This document shows positions 8,157 through 16,324 of a stretch of DNA of 22,599 nucleotides, piece by piece (positions within the stretch are counted from its first letter, which is position 1; each line of letters opens with the position of its first letter). Below the pieces are notes generated by a model. It searched no databases. It saw only the letters and a program-made list of their open reading frames with translations, and was not told the DNA's origin. The position numbers were made by a program, and so were the translations under genes. Source of the DNA: VGMA01 sp964655475 (GTDB lineage Bacteria > Chlamydiota > Chlamydiia > Chlamydiales > VGMA01); the NCBI GenBank assembly GCA_964655475.1, contig CAZZMO010000020.1, positions 1 through 22,599 on the forward strand, given 5' to 3'.

Positions 8157-8188
8157 AGCCCTCCTACACTGGAGTAGGAGCGGGCTTT
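8157..8188 (+). terminator. Hairpin terminator after the cysteine-rich gene
   Basis: The stem AGCCC-TCCTAC (8157-8167) pairs with GTAGGA-GC-GGGCT (8174-8186), with a two-base bulge, and is followed by a broken T-rich stretch (TTTGCTTCTGTTTCT). It begins four bases after the stop codon of the cysteine-rich gene. It overlaps the last codons and stop of the convergent lysS gene. The minus-strand side lacks a T run, so it mainly serves the plus strand. Confidence 0.5.
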
Positions 8189-9768
8189 GCTTCTGTTTCT
8201 GTCTTCATCATTGGGAAGAAGAGAACGTCTCTGATCGAAGAGGCACCTGTAAGGATCATGACCATCCTGTCGAGACCAATACCGACACCCCCTGTTGGAG
8301 GCATCCCTTGTGAAATGGCCTCGAGAAAGTCCTCATCAACAGGATTTGCTTCATCGTCTCCTGCCATGAGAAGTCTCTCTTGCTCTTCAAGAAGCGCTCT
8401 CTGGATGACAGGATCATTGAGTTCTGTGTAGGCGTTAGTGATTTCCATTCCGAGGAGGAAGGACTCAAAACGCTCGACAATTCCCTCTGCTCTTTCTTTA
8501 GGATCGCGGTGATACTTACAAAGAGGTGTTGTCTCTACAGGGTGATCTGTAATGTGGTGGGGCTGGATCAGATGTGGTTCTACAAGCTCACCAAATAGCG
8601 AAGCTATGAGGATCCCTCTTTTCCCTTTCTTGATTTTATCCCGATCGAGCTCTGTTCTTTCAAAGAGGATCTTTCTGATCTCATCATCTGAAAGAGGATC
8701 TACATCAATCCCTACATATTTTTTGATGCTATCTTTCATGCTGATGCGGATCCAGGGGGTCTTGAGATCGATTTCATGTTCATTCCCCTGCCGATCTTTT
8801 CTCATGCCAATCTTTGTCGTTCCAAATAGTCCTTTAGCTGCATAGGCATACAGCTCTTCAGTGAACTTCATGACATCGTTATAATCCCAATAAGCGGCAT
8901 AAGCTTCTACCATGCTGAATTCAGGATTATGAGTCGCATCGATCCCTTCGTTCCTAAATAGTCTTCCCATCTCGTAAACGCGCTGGAATCCGCCGATGAT
9001 CAATTCTTTGAGAGGGATTTCGAGAGCTATCCGAAGATACATGTCTTGATGGAGTGCGTTCAAATGGGTTGTAAAAGGCCTTGCATTCGCTCCACCATAT
9101 ATGGAGCTCAGAACTGGAGTTTCTACCTCTAAGAATCCATGAAGAGCAAAATATTCTCTCAATAGGACAAAAATACGGCTTCTCATGCGAAATATTTCAA
9201 ATACTTCAGGATTCGCAATAAGATCGAGCCAACGCTTGCGGTAACGAATTTCTTTATCTTTTAAGCCGCTATGTTTGTCAGGAAGAGGTAATAGACTTTT
9301 TGAAAGGAGTATCGCTTTTTTTGCAAAGATCGTGAGCTCCCCCTTTTGTGTGCGGAAAAATTGTCCTTCCACGCCCACAAAATCCCCTAGATCTACCCAT
9401 TTTTCTAAAAATTTATGGGGAGTGATCTCCGTCCCTTCAGGAAGGCCAATCACTTCAGTCACACCGCGGTTAAATAATACCTGTATTCTCTCTTTCCCTT
9501 CTTGCAAATGAACAAAAATATTCGTACCCATGGGGCGGGAAAGAACAACGCGTCCAGCAATCTTTACAGGATTTGTAGAACTTTGTTTAGCTGTTTCAAA
9601 ATCTTCTACTTCTCGATCCTGAAATGTTTTTACAATCTCTTCAACTGTTGTTGTTGGCTGATAGTGATGAGGGTAAGGCTCTACGCCAAGCTCTTTGAGC
9701 TTTTGTAGTTTAGCTAATCGATTTCGGTATTCGTCAAAAGCGAAATAATCTGGTTGTTTCTTTGTCAT
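8164..9768 (-). CDS. lysS: Lysyl-tRNA synthetase, class II
   Basis: Charges tRNA-Lys with lysine using ATP. The 534-residue protein has an N-terminal OB-fold anticodon-binding domain (about 66-155) and a class II catalytic core. Motif 2 is FRNEGIDATHNPEFS (271-285) and motif 3 is GVGIGLDRMVMI (494-505). The C-terminal tail TETEAKPAPTPV is a short proline-rich extension. The ATG at 9768 has no Shine-Dalgarno sequence. A good promoter (9778-9805) would start RNA within a few bases of the ATG, so the message may be nearly leaderless. It runs convergent to the cysteine-rich gene and divergent from the M91-like protease gene. Confidence 0.98.
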   Translation of the reverse strand: MTKKQPDYFAFDEYRNRLAKLQKLKELGVEPYPHHYQPTTTVEEIVKTFQDREVEDFETAKQSSTNPVKIAGRVVLSRPMGTNIFVHLQEGKERIQVLFNRGVTEVIGLPEGTEITPHKFLEKWVDLGDFVGVEGQFFRTQKGELTIFAKKAILLSKSLLPLPDKHSGLKDKEIRYRKRWLDLIANPEVFEIFRMRSRIFVLLREYFALHGFLEVETPVLSSIYGGANARPFTTHLNALHQDMYLRIALEIPLKELIIGGFQRVYEMGRLFRNEGIDATHNPEFSMVEAYAAYWDYNDVMKFTEELYAYAAKGLFGTTKIGMRKDRQGNEHEIDLKTPWIRISMKDSIKKYVGIDVDPLSDDEIRKILFERTELDRDKIKKGKRGILIASLFGELVEPHLIQPHHITDHPVETTPLCKYHRDPKERAEGIVERFESFLLGMEITNAYTELNDPVIQRALLEEQERLLMAGDDEANPVDEDFLEAISQGMPPTGGVGIGLDRMVMILTGASSIRDVLFFPMMKTETEAKPAPTPV

Positions 9769-9777
9769 AAAGTACCA

Positions 9778-9805
9778 TTTTTAATCAGTTACGATTAGAT
9801 GTCAA
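9778..9805 (-). promoter_or_regulatory. Candidate promoter for lysS, implying a very short leader
   Basis: On the minus strand a perfect TTGACA (9800-9805) is followed by 16 bases and TAAAAA (9778-9783). The predicted start near 9771 lies only two or three bases before the lysS ATG, which has no Shine-Dalgarno sequence. Confidence 0.4.
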
Positions 9806-9842
9806 GAACCGATCTTGAAGAACTTCAAAGGATTTGTTCCGA

Positions 9843-9871
9843 TTGTCCCTATTCTATTTAGTTGCTATAAT
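9843..9871 (+). promoter_or_regulatory. Near-consensus sigma70-type promoter for the M91-like protease gene
   Basis: TTGTCC (9843-9848), a 17-base spacer and a perfect TATAAT (9866-9871) make this the best promoter match in the window. The predicted start near 9878 gives a leader of about 27 bases to the ATG at 9905. It argues against the in-frame TTG at 9815, which would lie upstream of the promoter. Confidence 0.7.
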
Positions 9872-9904
9872 AGTAGCTATTCTGATCATCAAAAAAAGTT
9901 GTTT

Positions 9905-11278
9905 ATGCAAGAAACTATAGCTTCTTCAACGAACCCGTTTTCGAAACAATTTCCTATAGATATCGATCCTTTTGCCCCTTTATTTACCCTATCTGTACCT
10001 GAAATCCAAGCGAGAAGCAATTATAGCCGCACAGATGGATATGCACCGTTTAAAGCAGCTATTTTACCTATATCTACAACTGAAATAGAAGAAATACAAC
10101 AAGTCGTCAAACCTTATCTTGAAGAACAAGAATCGATCATTACGATTGAAGATCCTGATATTAAACCTGTTGAGAAACAATTTTTTCAACATCTCTACCA
10201 GTCTGTTTATCACCAAAATTGGATCCGACTAGTTGGTGATGAAACATTTGTTAATACTTGCAAAATGGCCATCATCACCCTCCTCCAGGTAGACGTAGGC
10301 CGCTCTCTACTGCTGACCGCCTACCGGAGCCATCAACTATTCATTATTCAGCAAGCAGCAACAGCTCATGTAGGAAGTAGAGATGAAGACATTTCCCTTT
10401 CAGATCTCCATATTTTCATGCCACTCCATACCATCTACTACCCCGCAATAGCAGAAGATGGGGAGACTTACATAGAAACACTCCCATTCTTTATCACCCT
10501 GGGGCATGAATTGCTCCATTGCTTACAAAAAATTTCCCTCCAAGCGAGAAGTATTACCTTTAAAGAAGGGGGAGATAATATCAAAAAACTCTTCTCAGAC
10601 TGTGAAACTACAGATCCACTATTCCCAAATACACTCGAGAGGCTTACAATCTTAGGAATCGACAATCTGATCCCCTCAGAAAATGCCCTCCATTACGCCT
10701 TTGGAACCAATAGATGTTGTAGTTACTTTTCAACCGGATTTCCAGCAGCAAATTCTGAAGCCATCGTTAGACCCGATGAAAAAGTCCGAGATCATACCCG
10801 CATAGAAAGAGCCGCCTATTTTGGATTTGGAGGAGAAGTCAATAGATTGATCCGATTTGGCTATGATCCAACGGAGGCCCTTTACGGAACCCTCCACTAC
10901 CCGAGTAAAAATAAAAGTCTGATCACACGCTTGAGCGAGCACCCTTCTGTCAATATTCAGAAGCAGCTTCCCTATCAAAATTCTACCGTCATTAAGTATG
11001 CAACCGATCTATTCAATCAACAAAAACTCAGCTCAGTATTGTACCATACCATTTTAGCCAATCTCTTCGTAGAACCCCCTCGGCCAATAGCGACAAGACA
11101 ACCTGATCAACAAGCAACCCCCCAAATCACAGCTATACAAAGTTCTAGCAGAGATAACCCCCGAATCGTTGTTGTGGTTAAGGAATCAACAAGGGCTCCT
11201 ACTGAAACTGATTTCTCTCGAGGCTGCAAAATCTTTCAAAAATGGCTTGAATCAGCATTTACAAAACCCTCCGTCTAA
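9905..11278 (+). CDS. Putative zinc metalloprotease resembling M91/NleD-type effectors, with ankyrin-like C-terminal segment
   Basis: Protein of 457 residues from the ATG at 9905. The zincin motif HELLH is at residues 201-205, in the hydrophobic context FFITLGHELLHCLQ. About 40-70 residues later come TLERLTILGI (E245 possible third ligand), then SENAL (258-262) and GTNR (267-270). From memory, this arrangement, including HELLH itself, resembles the M91 family of type III effectors such as NleD, which cleaves host MAP kinases. Residues about 302-345 (AAYFGFGG, VNRLIRFGYDP) look like a degenerate ankyrin repeat. The C-terminal tail from about 390 is low-complexity. There is no hydrophobic signal peptide, so type III secretion is plausible but unproven. 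It is a single gene with its own promoter between lysS and cysS. The catalytic motif is firm; the family call is moderate. Confidence 0.72.
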   Translation: MQETIASSTNPFSKQFPIDIDPFAPLFTLSVPEIQARSNYSRTDGYAPFKAAILPISTTEIEEIQQVVKPYLEEQESIITIEDPDIKPVEKQFFQHLYQSVYHQNWIRLVGDETFVNTCKMAIITLLQVDVGRSLLLTAYRSHQLFIIQQAATAHVGSRDEDISLSDLHIFMPLHTIYYPAIAEDGETYIETLPFFITLGHELLHCLQKISLQARSITFKEGGDNIKKLFSDCETTDPLFPNTLERLTILGIDNLIPSENALHYAFGTNRCCSYFSTGFPAANSEAIVRPDEKVRDHTRIERAAYFGFGGEVNRLIRFGYDPTEALYGTLHYPSKNKSLITRLSEHPSVNIQKQLPYQNSTVIKYATDLFNQQKLSSVLYHTILANLFVEPPRPIATRQPDQQATPQITAIQSSSRDNPRIVVVVKESTRAPTETDFSRGCKIFQKWLESAFTKPSV

Positions 11279-11295
11279 AATCAATTGCTTAGGCT

Positions 11296-11309
11296 AGACT
11301 GAAGAGTCT
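11296..11309 (+). terminator. Weak hairpin between the convergent M91-like and cysS genes
   Basis: A 5-bp stem, AGACT (11296-11300) and AGTCT (11305-11309), closes a GAAG loop in the 30-base convergent gap and touches the cysS stop codon. There is no T run on either strand, so termination here is doubtful. Nothing else in the gap looks like a terminator. Confidence 0.25.
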
Positions 11310-12751
11310 TATGTAATGGAAGGGGCGATTTTGTGGAGCTTTGGTCCCGTTGGGGTATCTTCTACTTCATACCCCTTAGAGCGGAGAAAAGTTCTCATCT
11401 CATCTGCAAGCTTCCAATCTTTAATCTGCCGAGCAAGGGCCCTCTTTTCGACGGCAAGAAGAATATCATCAGGGATTGTCTCCTCTTTTTGCGAGGAGGT
11501 AAACAAAACTCCGAGAACCTTATCGAGGCTGATCAGCGCCTCTTGGATCGTTTCGATATCTCCCTGCGAAAGGGCTGATTCATCAATCTTACTATTGACA
11601 AAGCGGATGAAGTCAAAAAATACAGCAAGAGCCTGCGAAATATTGAGATCATCAGATAAGGCATGCTTAAACGCATCAACCATCTCTGTAGTCAGAAGAG
11701 GAATTTTACTTCCCATTTCCCCCTTGAAAGCAGCTTTTTTACCACTTTCGAGTCGGAAGAGGAAATCATCAATCCTCTTAAGAGATTGACTTGCTGCATC
11801 GAGCCCTTGAAAAGAAAAATTAAGCTCAATTCGATAGTGGGTCTGCAAAAGGAGCCAGCGAATCACACGTCCCGAAAATCCCTTTTCCAAAAGATCTCGA
11901 AGCGTATAGAAGTTTCCTAGACTCTTCGACATCTTTCTCCCCTCTACAACGAGGTGAGCCGAATGCATCCAGTAGCGGCAGAACGTTTTCCCTGTACAAG
12001 CTTCTGATTGAGCGATTTCATTTTCATGGTGAGGGAACATATTATCGACTCCGCCACAGTGAATATCGAGCGTCTCTCCAAGGTGTTTCATCGCCATAGC
12101 AGAACATTCAATGTGCCAACCAGGACGCCCTTTACCCCAAGGACTTTCCCAAAAGACATCGCGGTCCCTCTCTGGTTCATGTTTTTTCCAGAGAACAAAA
12201 TCTGAAGCGCTCTCTTTGTCATATTCATCATGCTCAACGCGGTCAGAGGCACCCTCTTTTAAATCGTCTAGACAAAAGTGGGAAAGCTTTCCATAGGTGG
12301 GGAAACTTCTGATGCGATAAAAAACATTTCCATCTGATCCAACGTAGGCATGCCCACGTTTGATGAGCCCTTCAATCAATCGGATCATGTCTGGGATGTG
12401 ATCGGTTGCAGTAGGATAGACATGAGCTGGCTGAATACCAAGGACGCTTAAGTCTTGGAAAAAGGCCTCTTCAAAGGGTTTTGTGAACGCTTTGAGAGAA
12501 AGCCCTTTTTCGATCGCACCCTTAATCGTCTTGTCATCGATGTCGGTGAGATTCATCACCTGGACCACCTTCATTCCAAGAAGCTCCATCGTCCTGCGGA
12601 GGAGATCTTCAAACATGTAAGTGCGAAGATTTCCAATGTGGGCAAAATTGTATACAGTGGGCCCACAAGTGTACATCTTGACTTCAAAGGGGTCCTTCGG
12701 CTGGAAAGGAACTTTCTTCCTCTCCTTAGTGTCAAAAATCATCAACGTCAT
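11309..12751 (-). CDS. cysS: Cysteinyl-tRNA synthetase, class I
   Basis: Charges tRNA-Cys with cysteine. The 480-residue protein has the class I signature HIGN at 38-41 and KMSKS at 273-277. The four zinc ligands of the family are present at C29 (YTCGPTVYN), C216 (HIECSAM), H241 and E245 (PHHENE). The C-terminal helical anticodon-binding part (about 330-480) is complete. The start ATG overlaps the aas stop codon as ATGA, so it is the second gene of an aas-cysS operon with likely coupled translation. A second in-frame ATG three codons in is an alternative start. It runs convergent to the M91-like gene. Confidence 0.98.
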   Translation of the reverse strand: MTLMIFDTKERKKVPFQPKDPFEVKMYTCGPTVYNFAHIGNLRTYMFEDLLRRTMELLGMKVVQVMNLTDIDDKTIKGAIEKGLSLKAFTKPFEEAFFQDLSVLGIQPAHVYPTATDHIPDMIRLIEGLIKRGHAYVGSDGNVFYRIRSFPTYGKLSHFCLDDLKEGASDRVEHDEYDKESASDFVLWKKHEPERDRDVFWESPWGKGRPGWHIECSAMAMKHLGETLDIHCGGVDNMFPHHENEIAQSEACTGKTFCRYWMHSAHLVVEGRKMSKSLGNFYTLRDLLEKGFSGRVIRWLLLQTHYRIELNFSFQGLDAASQSLKRIDDFLFRLESGKKAAFKGEMGSKIPLLTTEMVDAFKHALSDDLNISQALAVFFDFIRFVNSKIDESALSQGDIETIQEALISLDKVLGVLFTSSQKEETIPDDILLAVEKRALARQIKDWKLADEMRTFLRSKGYEVEDTPTGPKLHKIAPSIT

Positions 12752-15486
12752 AATGGTGTTGCATACATCTGTTTGACTAATTCTGTCAACTTTCCTAAAG
12801 CGACCTTACCTGAACTCAATAGCGGAATCTCTTTCAAGAACTGCACTTCTGTGATTTTGAACAACCGAGAAAATTTTGCCTCTCTCAAAAGATCATTCAC
12901 CTCTTCGACAGTAATCTTGACTTCAGTAAAGAGGATCAAGCGTGGCGTTCTCTGTCCATCTTCGGAAGACATGATCGCAAAAGGTCGATGGGTCCACTCA
13001 GAAGGGATGAGCCCTTTCTCAATCGCGCGGTTAAAGAGTTCCTCTTCCATGATGGACAAGTTGATGATCTCTCCACCCTTCTTGACAAACCTCTTGTAGC
13101 GCCCTTCGAGATGCACATAGCGATCTCGATCGATATGCCCTTTGTCTCCTGTGCGGAAAAACTTCTTCCCATTGATCATCACAAATGGATTGGCTTTTGA
13201 CTCGTAATATCCTAAGAAGACTGAAGGGCCTGCAACGCAGATCTCTCCACTTTGCGTCTGCTTCAATACTTCTCCCGTCTCTGGGTCGATCACTTGAATA
13301 TCGAGGTTGTCTAGGACCTTTCCTACACCTCTATGGGGTGCATTCGGAGGATTAACGGAGATGATCGGTGAGGTTTCGGTTAATCCGTATCCCTCAATAA
13401 ACTGCACATCATCCCCTAAATGCTTCACCGCATCCATGAGCTGTTGACTTGCCTTTTCTGCACCTGATACGAACATTCTGATCGTTCTCAACTGTCTAAA
13501 TGTCGAACACTTAAACAAGTTGTCGTAAAACGTTGGCGCTAAGACAATAACGCTAGGTTTCCATACCATACACTGATTTCCAAGAGCATGACCATCCGTT
13601 GGATCGGGCGAATAAAACGCGCGGTATCCATAAAGAAGTGGCACAAGTCCTGTTAAACAACATCCAAACACATGGAAAAATGGCAATACGCTTAGCATGA
13701 TATCATCAGGGCGTAAATCGATTAAATCTAGGCCAGCTTTTTGGTTCGATAAGATGTTTTCATGAGAGATCTGCGCAGCTTTGGGTAAGCCCTCTGTTCC
13801 TGAGGTAAAGAGAATCACCGCTACGTTGTGCTCTGTAATGCGATCTGCTCCAAAGGCTTTCATGACATGCTTCGTCGACTTACCAGCCATCCAAGCCCCT
13901 TTCAATTTATCCAACTTCGAAAGTTTCGAACGGATATCTTCTATAGGAACTACGAGATCTGTCGCCTCACCTAGATCGAGGTATTGCATCTTTTGGAGGA
14001 AACGGCGTGAAGAAATAACCACTTTCAGCCCAAGGAGCTTTACCGCATGGTCCATAAAATAGGCGCCAAGAGTCCAATTCAACATGACAGGTGTCTTTCC
14101 TGCCAATTGAACGGCGAGAAAAAGCATCGCTGTAGCTGCAGATGATGGGAGCATGATTCCAATGTAGTTCCCCTCCATCTTTTGAATCTCTTTTGCGAGA
14201 ACAATCACCCCTAAACGGAGCCTTTTGTAGGACAAGACGCCAGAAATCGGATCTGCGCAAGCTGTTTCCTTATTTCTCTTTTTTGCTGTGTTGAGAAACG
14301 CTTCGATGATCGTTTTCCCGTCAGGGATATGTGTGACCGGTTTTCTCTTTGTCTCGTGAGGCCATCCCTGTTTCTTTTTCGGCTCAGCAGATTTTTCTTT
14401 TTTCTGCATAGGTTCTTTGAGCTTGAGAGCCACTGCAAAAAGATCTTTTACGGTGACGAGGTCTGCTGGTATGATGAGCGGATCGATTTCATACTGATCA
14501 TCGAGAAAAGTAAAGATGGCTGCTTTATCAATTGAATCGAGTCCCAAGTCGTAGACAATATCATGGCTATCTTGAATCTTTCCGACAGAAACGCCTGTCA
14601 TCTCAGAAAGTTTGAAGAGAATATTCGTCCTGATATCTCTTGGAATCTGCATCCCTTCAAATAGATCTTTCTCCTCTTTATCAAAAATCGAAGTAGGTTT
14701 TTTCTTTGACCAGAAGGTTTCTCTGATGAGGTTCAAAGGTTCGTTTTCAACCCTTTCTCCACCCTCTGTTGGGTATTGGTTATACCAATTCTCTAAGTAG
14801 CGACTGAACTCCATCTTTGTCCCTTTATAGGGAAAGTCTTTCGGCGCTTTTTCAAATTCAATCGTGATCTGTCTTTTAGGTACAAAGAATAACAGGTTCT
14901 TGAAGGCCATCCAGATCCCATGAAGCGCTACAGTCCAAAAATCAGGTGTGCGTCCACATTGCGCTGTGGAAAAAGAGCTTCCCCAGAGTCCTGAAATCCT
15001 CACTAATAAAATCGATACATCATCAACATCTTGAACTAATCGGTGAACTCCAGATCTACCTCCAATCCTTTCCGCTGCCCTTCTTTTCAAAGTGCCAGAA
15101 GGATAGATCATGATCTTCCCCCCTTCTTTGAGAGCTTCTACAGCTAGCTTATGAAAGGCCTCCCCTTTCTGAACCTTCACATCGTTCACACCATCATCAA
15201 AATCAGGTACAGGGATTCCTTTCAACATCTTCATGATCCAGTGTGCCCCTGGATAGTAGTAGAAATGCTCCACAACCACTGGTCTGAGATTCAAAGGCTT
15301 ACCAATTAAAGAGAGGAGTAGAAGTGGATCTGTCTCTGAAGGGTGATTCGAAAGAACCAGAAGTGGTTTTCCTTGAATATCAGGATCATAAATCACCTCT
15401 TTATTGATGATCTTGATCCGGTAACGGAACCAAAATGCAAATCTGAGAATCACAACACAAGCTGATAAAATGATAGATCTAAACAT
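12748..15486 (-). CDS. aas: Three-domain Aas: acyltransferase - acyl carrier domain - acyl-AMP ligase
   Basis: Predicted membrane-associated enzyme of 912 residues that activates fatty acids and transfers acyl groups to lysophospholipid. After an N-terminal hydrophobic segment (about 3-20) comes a PlsC-type acyltransferase domain with NHPSETD (H48, D53) and YPSGT (128-132). At about 280-355 lies an acyl-carrier-like domain with DLGLDSID, where S318 is the probable phosphopantetheine site. A Lys-rich linker (about 360-382) leads to an AMP-dependent synthetase domain: TSGTEGLPKA (561-570), GYGLTETSP (699-707), RTGDKG (778-783) and probable catalytic K894. E. coli Aas (719 residues) has the first and last domains but no carrier between them. 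Chlamydia uses separate acyltransferase and Aas genes, from memory. It heads an operon with cysS behind a good promoter. Confidence 0.93.
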   Translation of the reverse strand: MFRSIILSACVVILRFAFWFRYRIKIINKEVIYDPDIQGKPLLVLSNHPSETDPLLLLSLIGKPLNLRPVVVEHFYYYPGAHWIMKMLKGIPVPDFDDGVNDVKVQKGEAFHKLAVEALKEGGKIMIYPSGTLKRRAAERIGGRSGVHRLVQDVDDVSILLVRISGLWGSSFSTAQCGRTPDFWTVALHGIWMAFKNLLFFVPKRQITIEFEKAPKDFPYKGTKMEFSRYLENWYNQYPTEGGERVENEPLNLIRETFWSKKKPTSIFDKEEKDLFEGMQIPRDIRTNILFKLSEMTGVSVGKIQDSHDIVYDLGLDSIDKAAIFTFLDDQYEIDPLIIPADLVTVKDLFAVALKLKEPMQKKEKSAEPKKKQGWPHETKRKPVTHIPDGKTIIEAFLNTAKKRNKETACADPISGVLSYKRLRLGVIVLAKEIQKMEGNYIGIMLPSSAATAMLFLAVQLAGKTPVMLNWTLGAYFMDHAVKLLGLKVVISSRRFLQKMQYLDLGEATDLVVPIEDIRSKLSKLDKLKGAWMAGKSTKHVMKAFGADRITEHNVAVILFTSGTEGLPKAAQISHENILSNQKAGLDLIDLRPDDIMLSVLPFFHVFGCCLTGLVPLLYGYRAFYSPDPTDGHALGNQCMVWKPSVIVLAPTFYDNLFKCSTFRQLRTIRMFVSGAEKASQQLMDAVKHLGDDVQFIEGYGLTETSPIISVNPPNAPHRGVGKVLDNLDIQVIDPETGEVLKQTQSGEICVAGPSVFLGYYESKANPFVMINGKKFFRTGDKGHIDRDRYVHLEGRYKRFVKKGGEIINLSIMEEELFNRAIEKGLIPSEWTHRPFAIMSSEDGQRTPRLILFTEVKITVEEVNDLLREAKFSRLFKITEVQFLKEIPLLSSGKVALGKLTELVKQMYATPL

Positions 15487-15511
15487 GCTGAAACCAAAAT
15501 TTTAGATACCC

Positions 15512-15540
15512 ATCATAAGAGATCAGACCAAATGTGGCAA
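15512..15540 (-). promoter_or_regulatory. Promoter for the aas-cysS operon
   Basis: On the minus strand TTGCCA (15535-15540), a 17-base spacer and TATGAT (15512-15517) each match five of six consensus positions. The predicted start near 15505 leaves a leader of about 19 bases. Confidence 0.6.
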
Positions 15541-15583
15541 GTTAGGTTTTAATAAATTGATTGTCAGTAACTAAAAACATTTA

Positions 15584-15589
15584 TTGACA
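15584..15589 (+). promoter_or_regulatory. Perfect -35-like TTGACA upstream of the 138-aa gene
   Basis: TTGACA lies 58 bases before the ATG at 15647 and fits a -35 element. No convincing -10 is found 16-18 bases downstream; TAACAT at 15612-15617 is too far away at 22 bases. It is reported as a half-site only. Confidence 0.25.
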
Positions 15590-15646
15590 CTTTTAACGAT
15601 CTCCGGAAAAGTAACATCAAGGTCAACGACCACAAAAGAGGAAACT

Positions 15647-16063
15647 ATGGTTCACGCAGCAAGAGGGGGAGACAACCCTCTCATTGAACATGGATGGCAA
15701 AGAGAAGGAAAGAACTACACCACAAAAAAAGGTAGGGCAGAAGTTCATTGCGTAAGTCAGGAAAAGAGAATTTACGAGACAAATGCTGCGGGACTTGAAC
15801 AACTAAAAACAGAGCAGATCATCCGTGTCTTTGATGATAGCAATCCAGGTGAAGTTAGAGCCTATGTAGAGCATGCGAGGAAAACAAAAAAACGGGAGTA
15901 TGAAGTCTACTACCAAAACAATCCGTTTTCCAAGTACATGGATGAGGGTGAAGTCGATAAAGCAAATAGATACGTAGTGACTATTTGGGTTAAAGATGAC
16001 GATGCAACGACTGCTCCACCATCCACTGATTCATCAAGGAGAAGTAGCTTTGAAAAAAATTAA
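15647..16063 (+). CDS. Unrecognised 138-residue charged protein
   Basis: Not recognised. The frame opens at a TTG (15584), but that TTG is part of a -35-like element. The ATG at 15647 is preceded by AGAGGAA (15637-15643) and is the better start. The protein is soluble and rich in charged residues, with no signal peptide or membrane span. It shows a likely compact alpha/beta core (about 10-115, with REYEVYYQN and NRYVVTIWV as probable strands). The tail, from about 120, is rich in Thr, Pro, Ser and Arg and is probably disordered. It runs divergent from aas and is followed, with overlap, by a possible small ORF and then a strong terminator. Function and secretion status cannot be judged. Confidence 0.72.
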   Translation: MVHAARGGDNPLIEHGWQREGKNYTTKKGRAEVHCVSQEKRIYETNAAGLEQLKTEQIIRVFDDSNPGEVRAYVEHARKTKKREYEVYYQNNPFSKYMDEGEVDKANRYVVTIWVKDDDATTAPPSTDSSRRSSFEKN

Positions 16064-16196
16064 GCCTCCAGCGCCTCAAGAAGAAGATAAATCGATCTCC
16101 CTTCTACAAAGAATCCACTGCATCCGAAAGATTCTCAAATTAGCAGCGGATCAAGATAGCGCACCTACAAATACCTCCACAAAATCATCGAAGTGA
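16050..16196 (+). CDS. Possible small protein, 48 residues, TTG start
   Basis: A short open frame begins at a TTG inside the last codons of the 138-aa gene, in a different frame. A strong AAGGAG (16036-16041) lies eight bases before it. The product would be a basic peptide with an amphipathic helix in the middle (SISLLQRIHCIRKILKLA) and a Ser/Thr-rich tail. It stops exactly at the base of the following terminator hairpin, so the whole transcript would be used. The ribosome-binding site and position support translation. The short length and rare start codon argue for caution. Confidence 0.4.
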   Translation: MKKIKPPAPQEEDKSISLLQRIHCIRKILKLAADQDSAPTNTSTKSSK

Positions 16197-16228
16197 AAAA
16201 GAAGCTCTCCCTCGAGGGCTTCTTTTTT
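16196..16228 (+). terminator. Rho-independent terminator of the small-gene unit
   Basis: AAAAAGAAGC (16196-16205) pairs with GCTTCTTTTT (16218-16227) around a 12-base loop, followed by further T. It ends the plus-strand transcript carrying the 138-aa gene and the possible 48-aa ORF. Confidence 0.85.
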
Positions 16229-16230
16229 GT

Positions 16231-16259
16231 TTGACTTGTTTGATCTGATCGTTTAAAGA
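16231..16259 (+). promoter_or_regulatory. Candidate promoter for the 85-aa gene
   Basis: TTGACT (16231-16236), a 17-base spacer and TAAAGA (16254-16259) follow directly after the terminator. A better -10 box, TATGAT at 16293-16298, lacks a matching -35. Either would place the AAGGAGG ribosome-binding site in the leader. Confidence 0.35.
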
Positions 16260-16324
16260 ATACATAAACAGTGTTCAAAATTTTGATCACAGTATGATGA
16301 AAAGACGATGCAAGGAGGCATGTC

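Noticed and set aside
8048..8431. 127-codon plus-strand frame running from the Cys-rich gene into the antisense of lysS
   Set aside because: It overlaps the real Cys-rich gene in another frame and then lysS on the other strand, and would read through the hairpin at 8157-8188.
9815..9904. In-frame TTG start adding 30 residues to the M91-like protein, giving a hydrophobic stretch that could pass for a signal peptide
   Set aside because: The near-consensus promoter at 9843-9871 lies inside this extension, so RNA starts downstream of it. The apparent signal sequence is probably an artefact.
11316..11789. 157-codon plus-strand frame opposite the cysS 3' end
   Set aside because: It is antisense to the cysS coding sequence, with composition typical of a shadow frame and no motif.
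12455..13099. 214-codon open frame on the plus strand across the cysS/aas junction
   Set aside because: It is wholly antisense to two certain genes, has no ribosome-binding site or family features, and reads as a shadow frame.
15584..15646. In-frame TTG start for the 138-aa gene
   Set aside because: The TTG is the first half of a TTGACA -35-like element and lacks a ribosome-binding site; ATG 15647 has AGAGGAA upstream.
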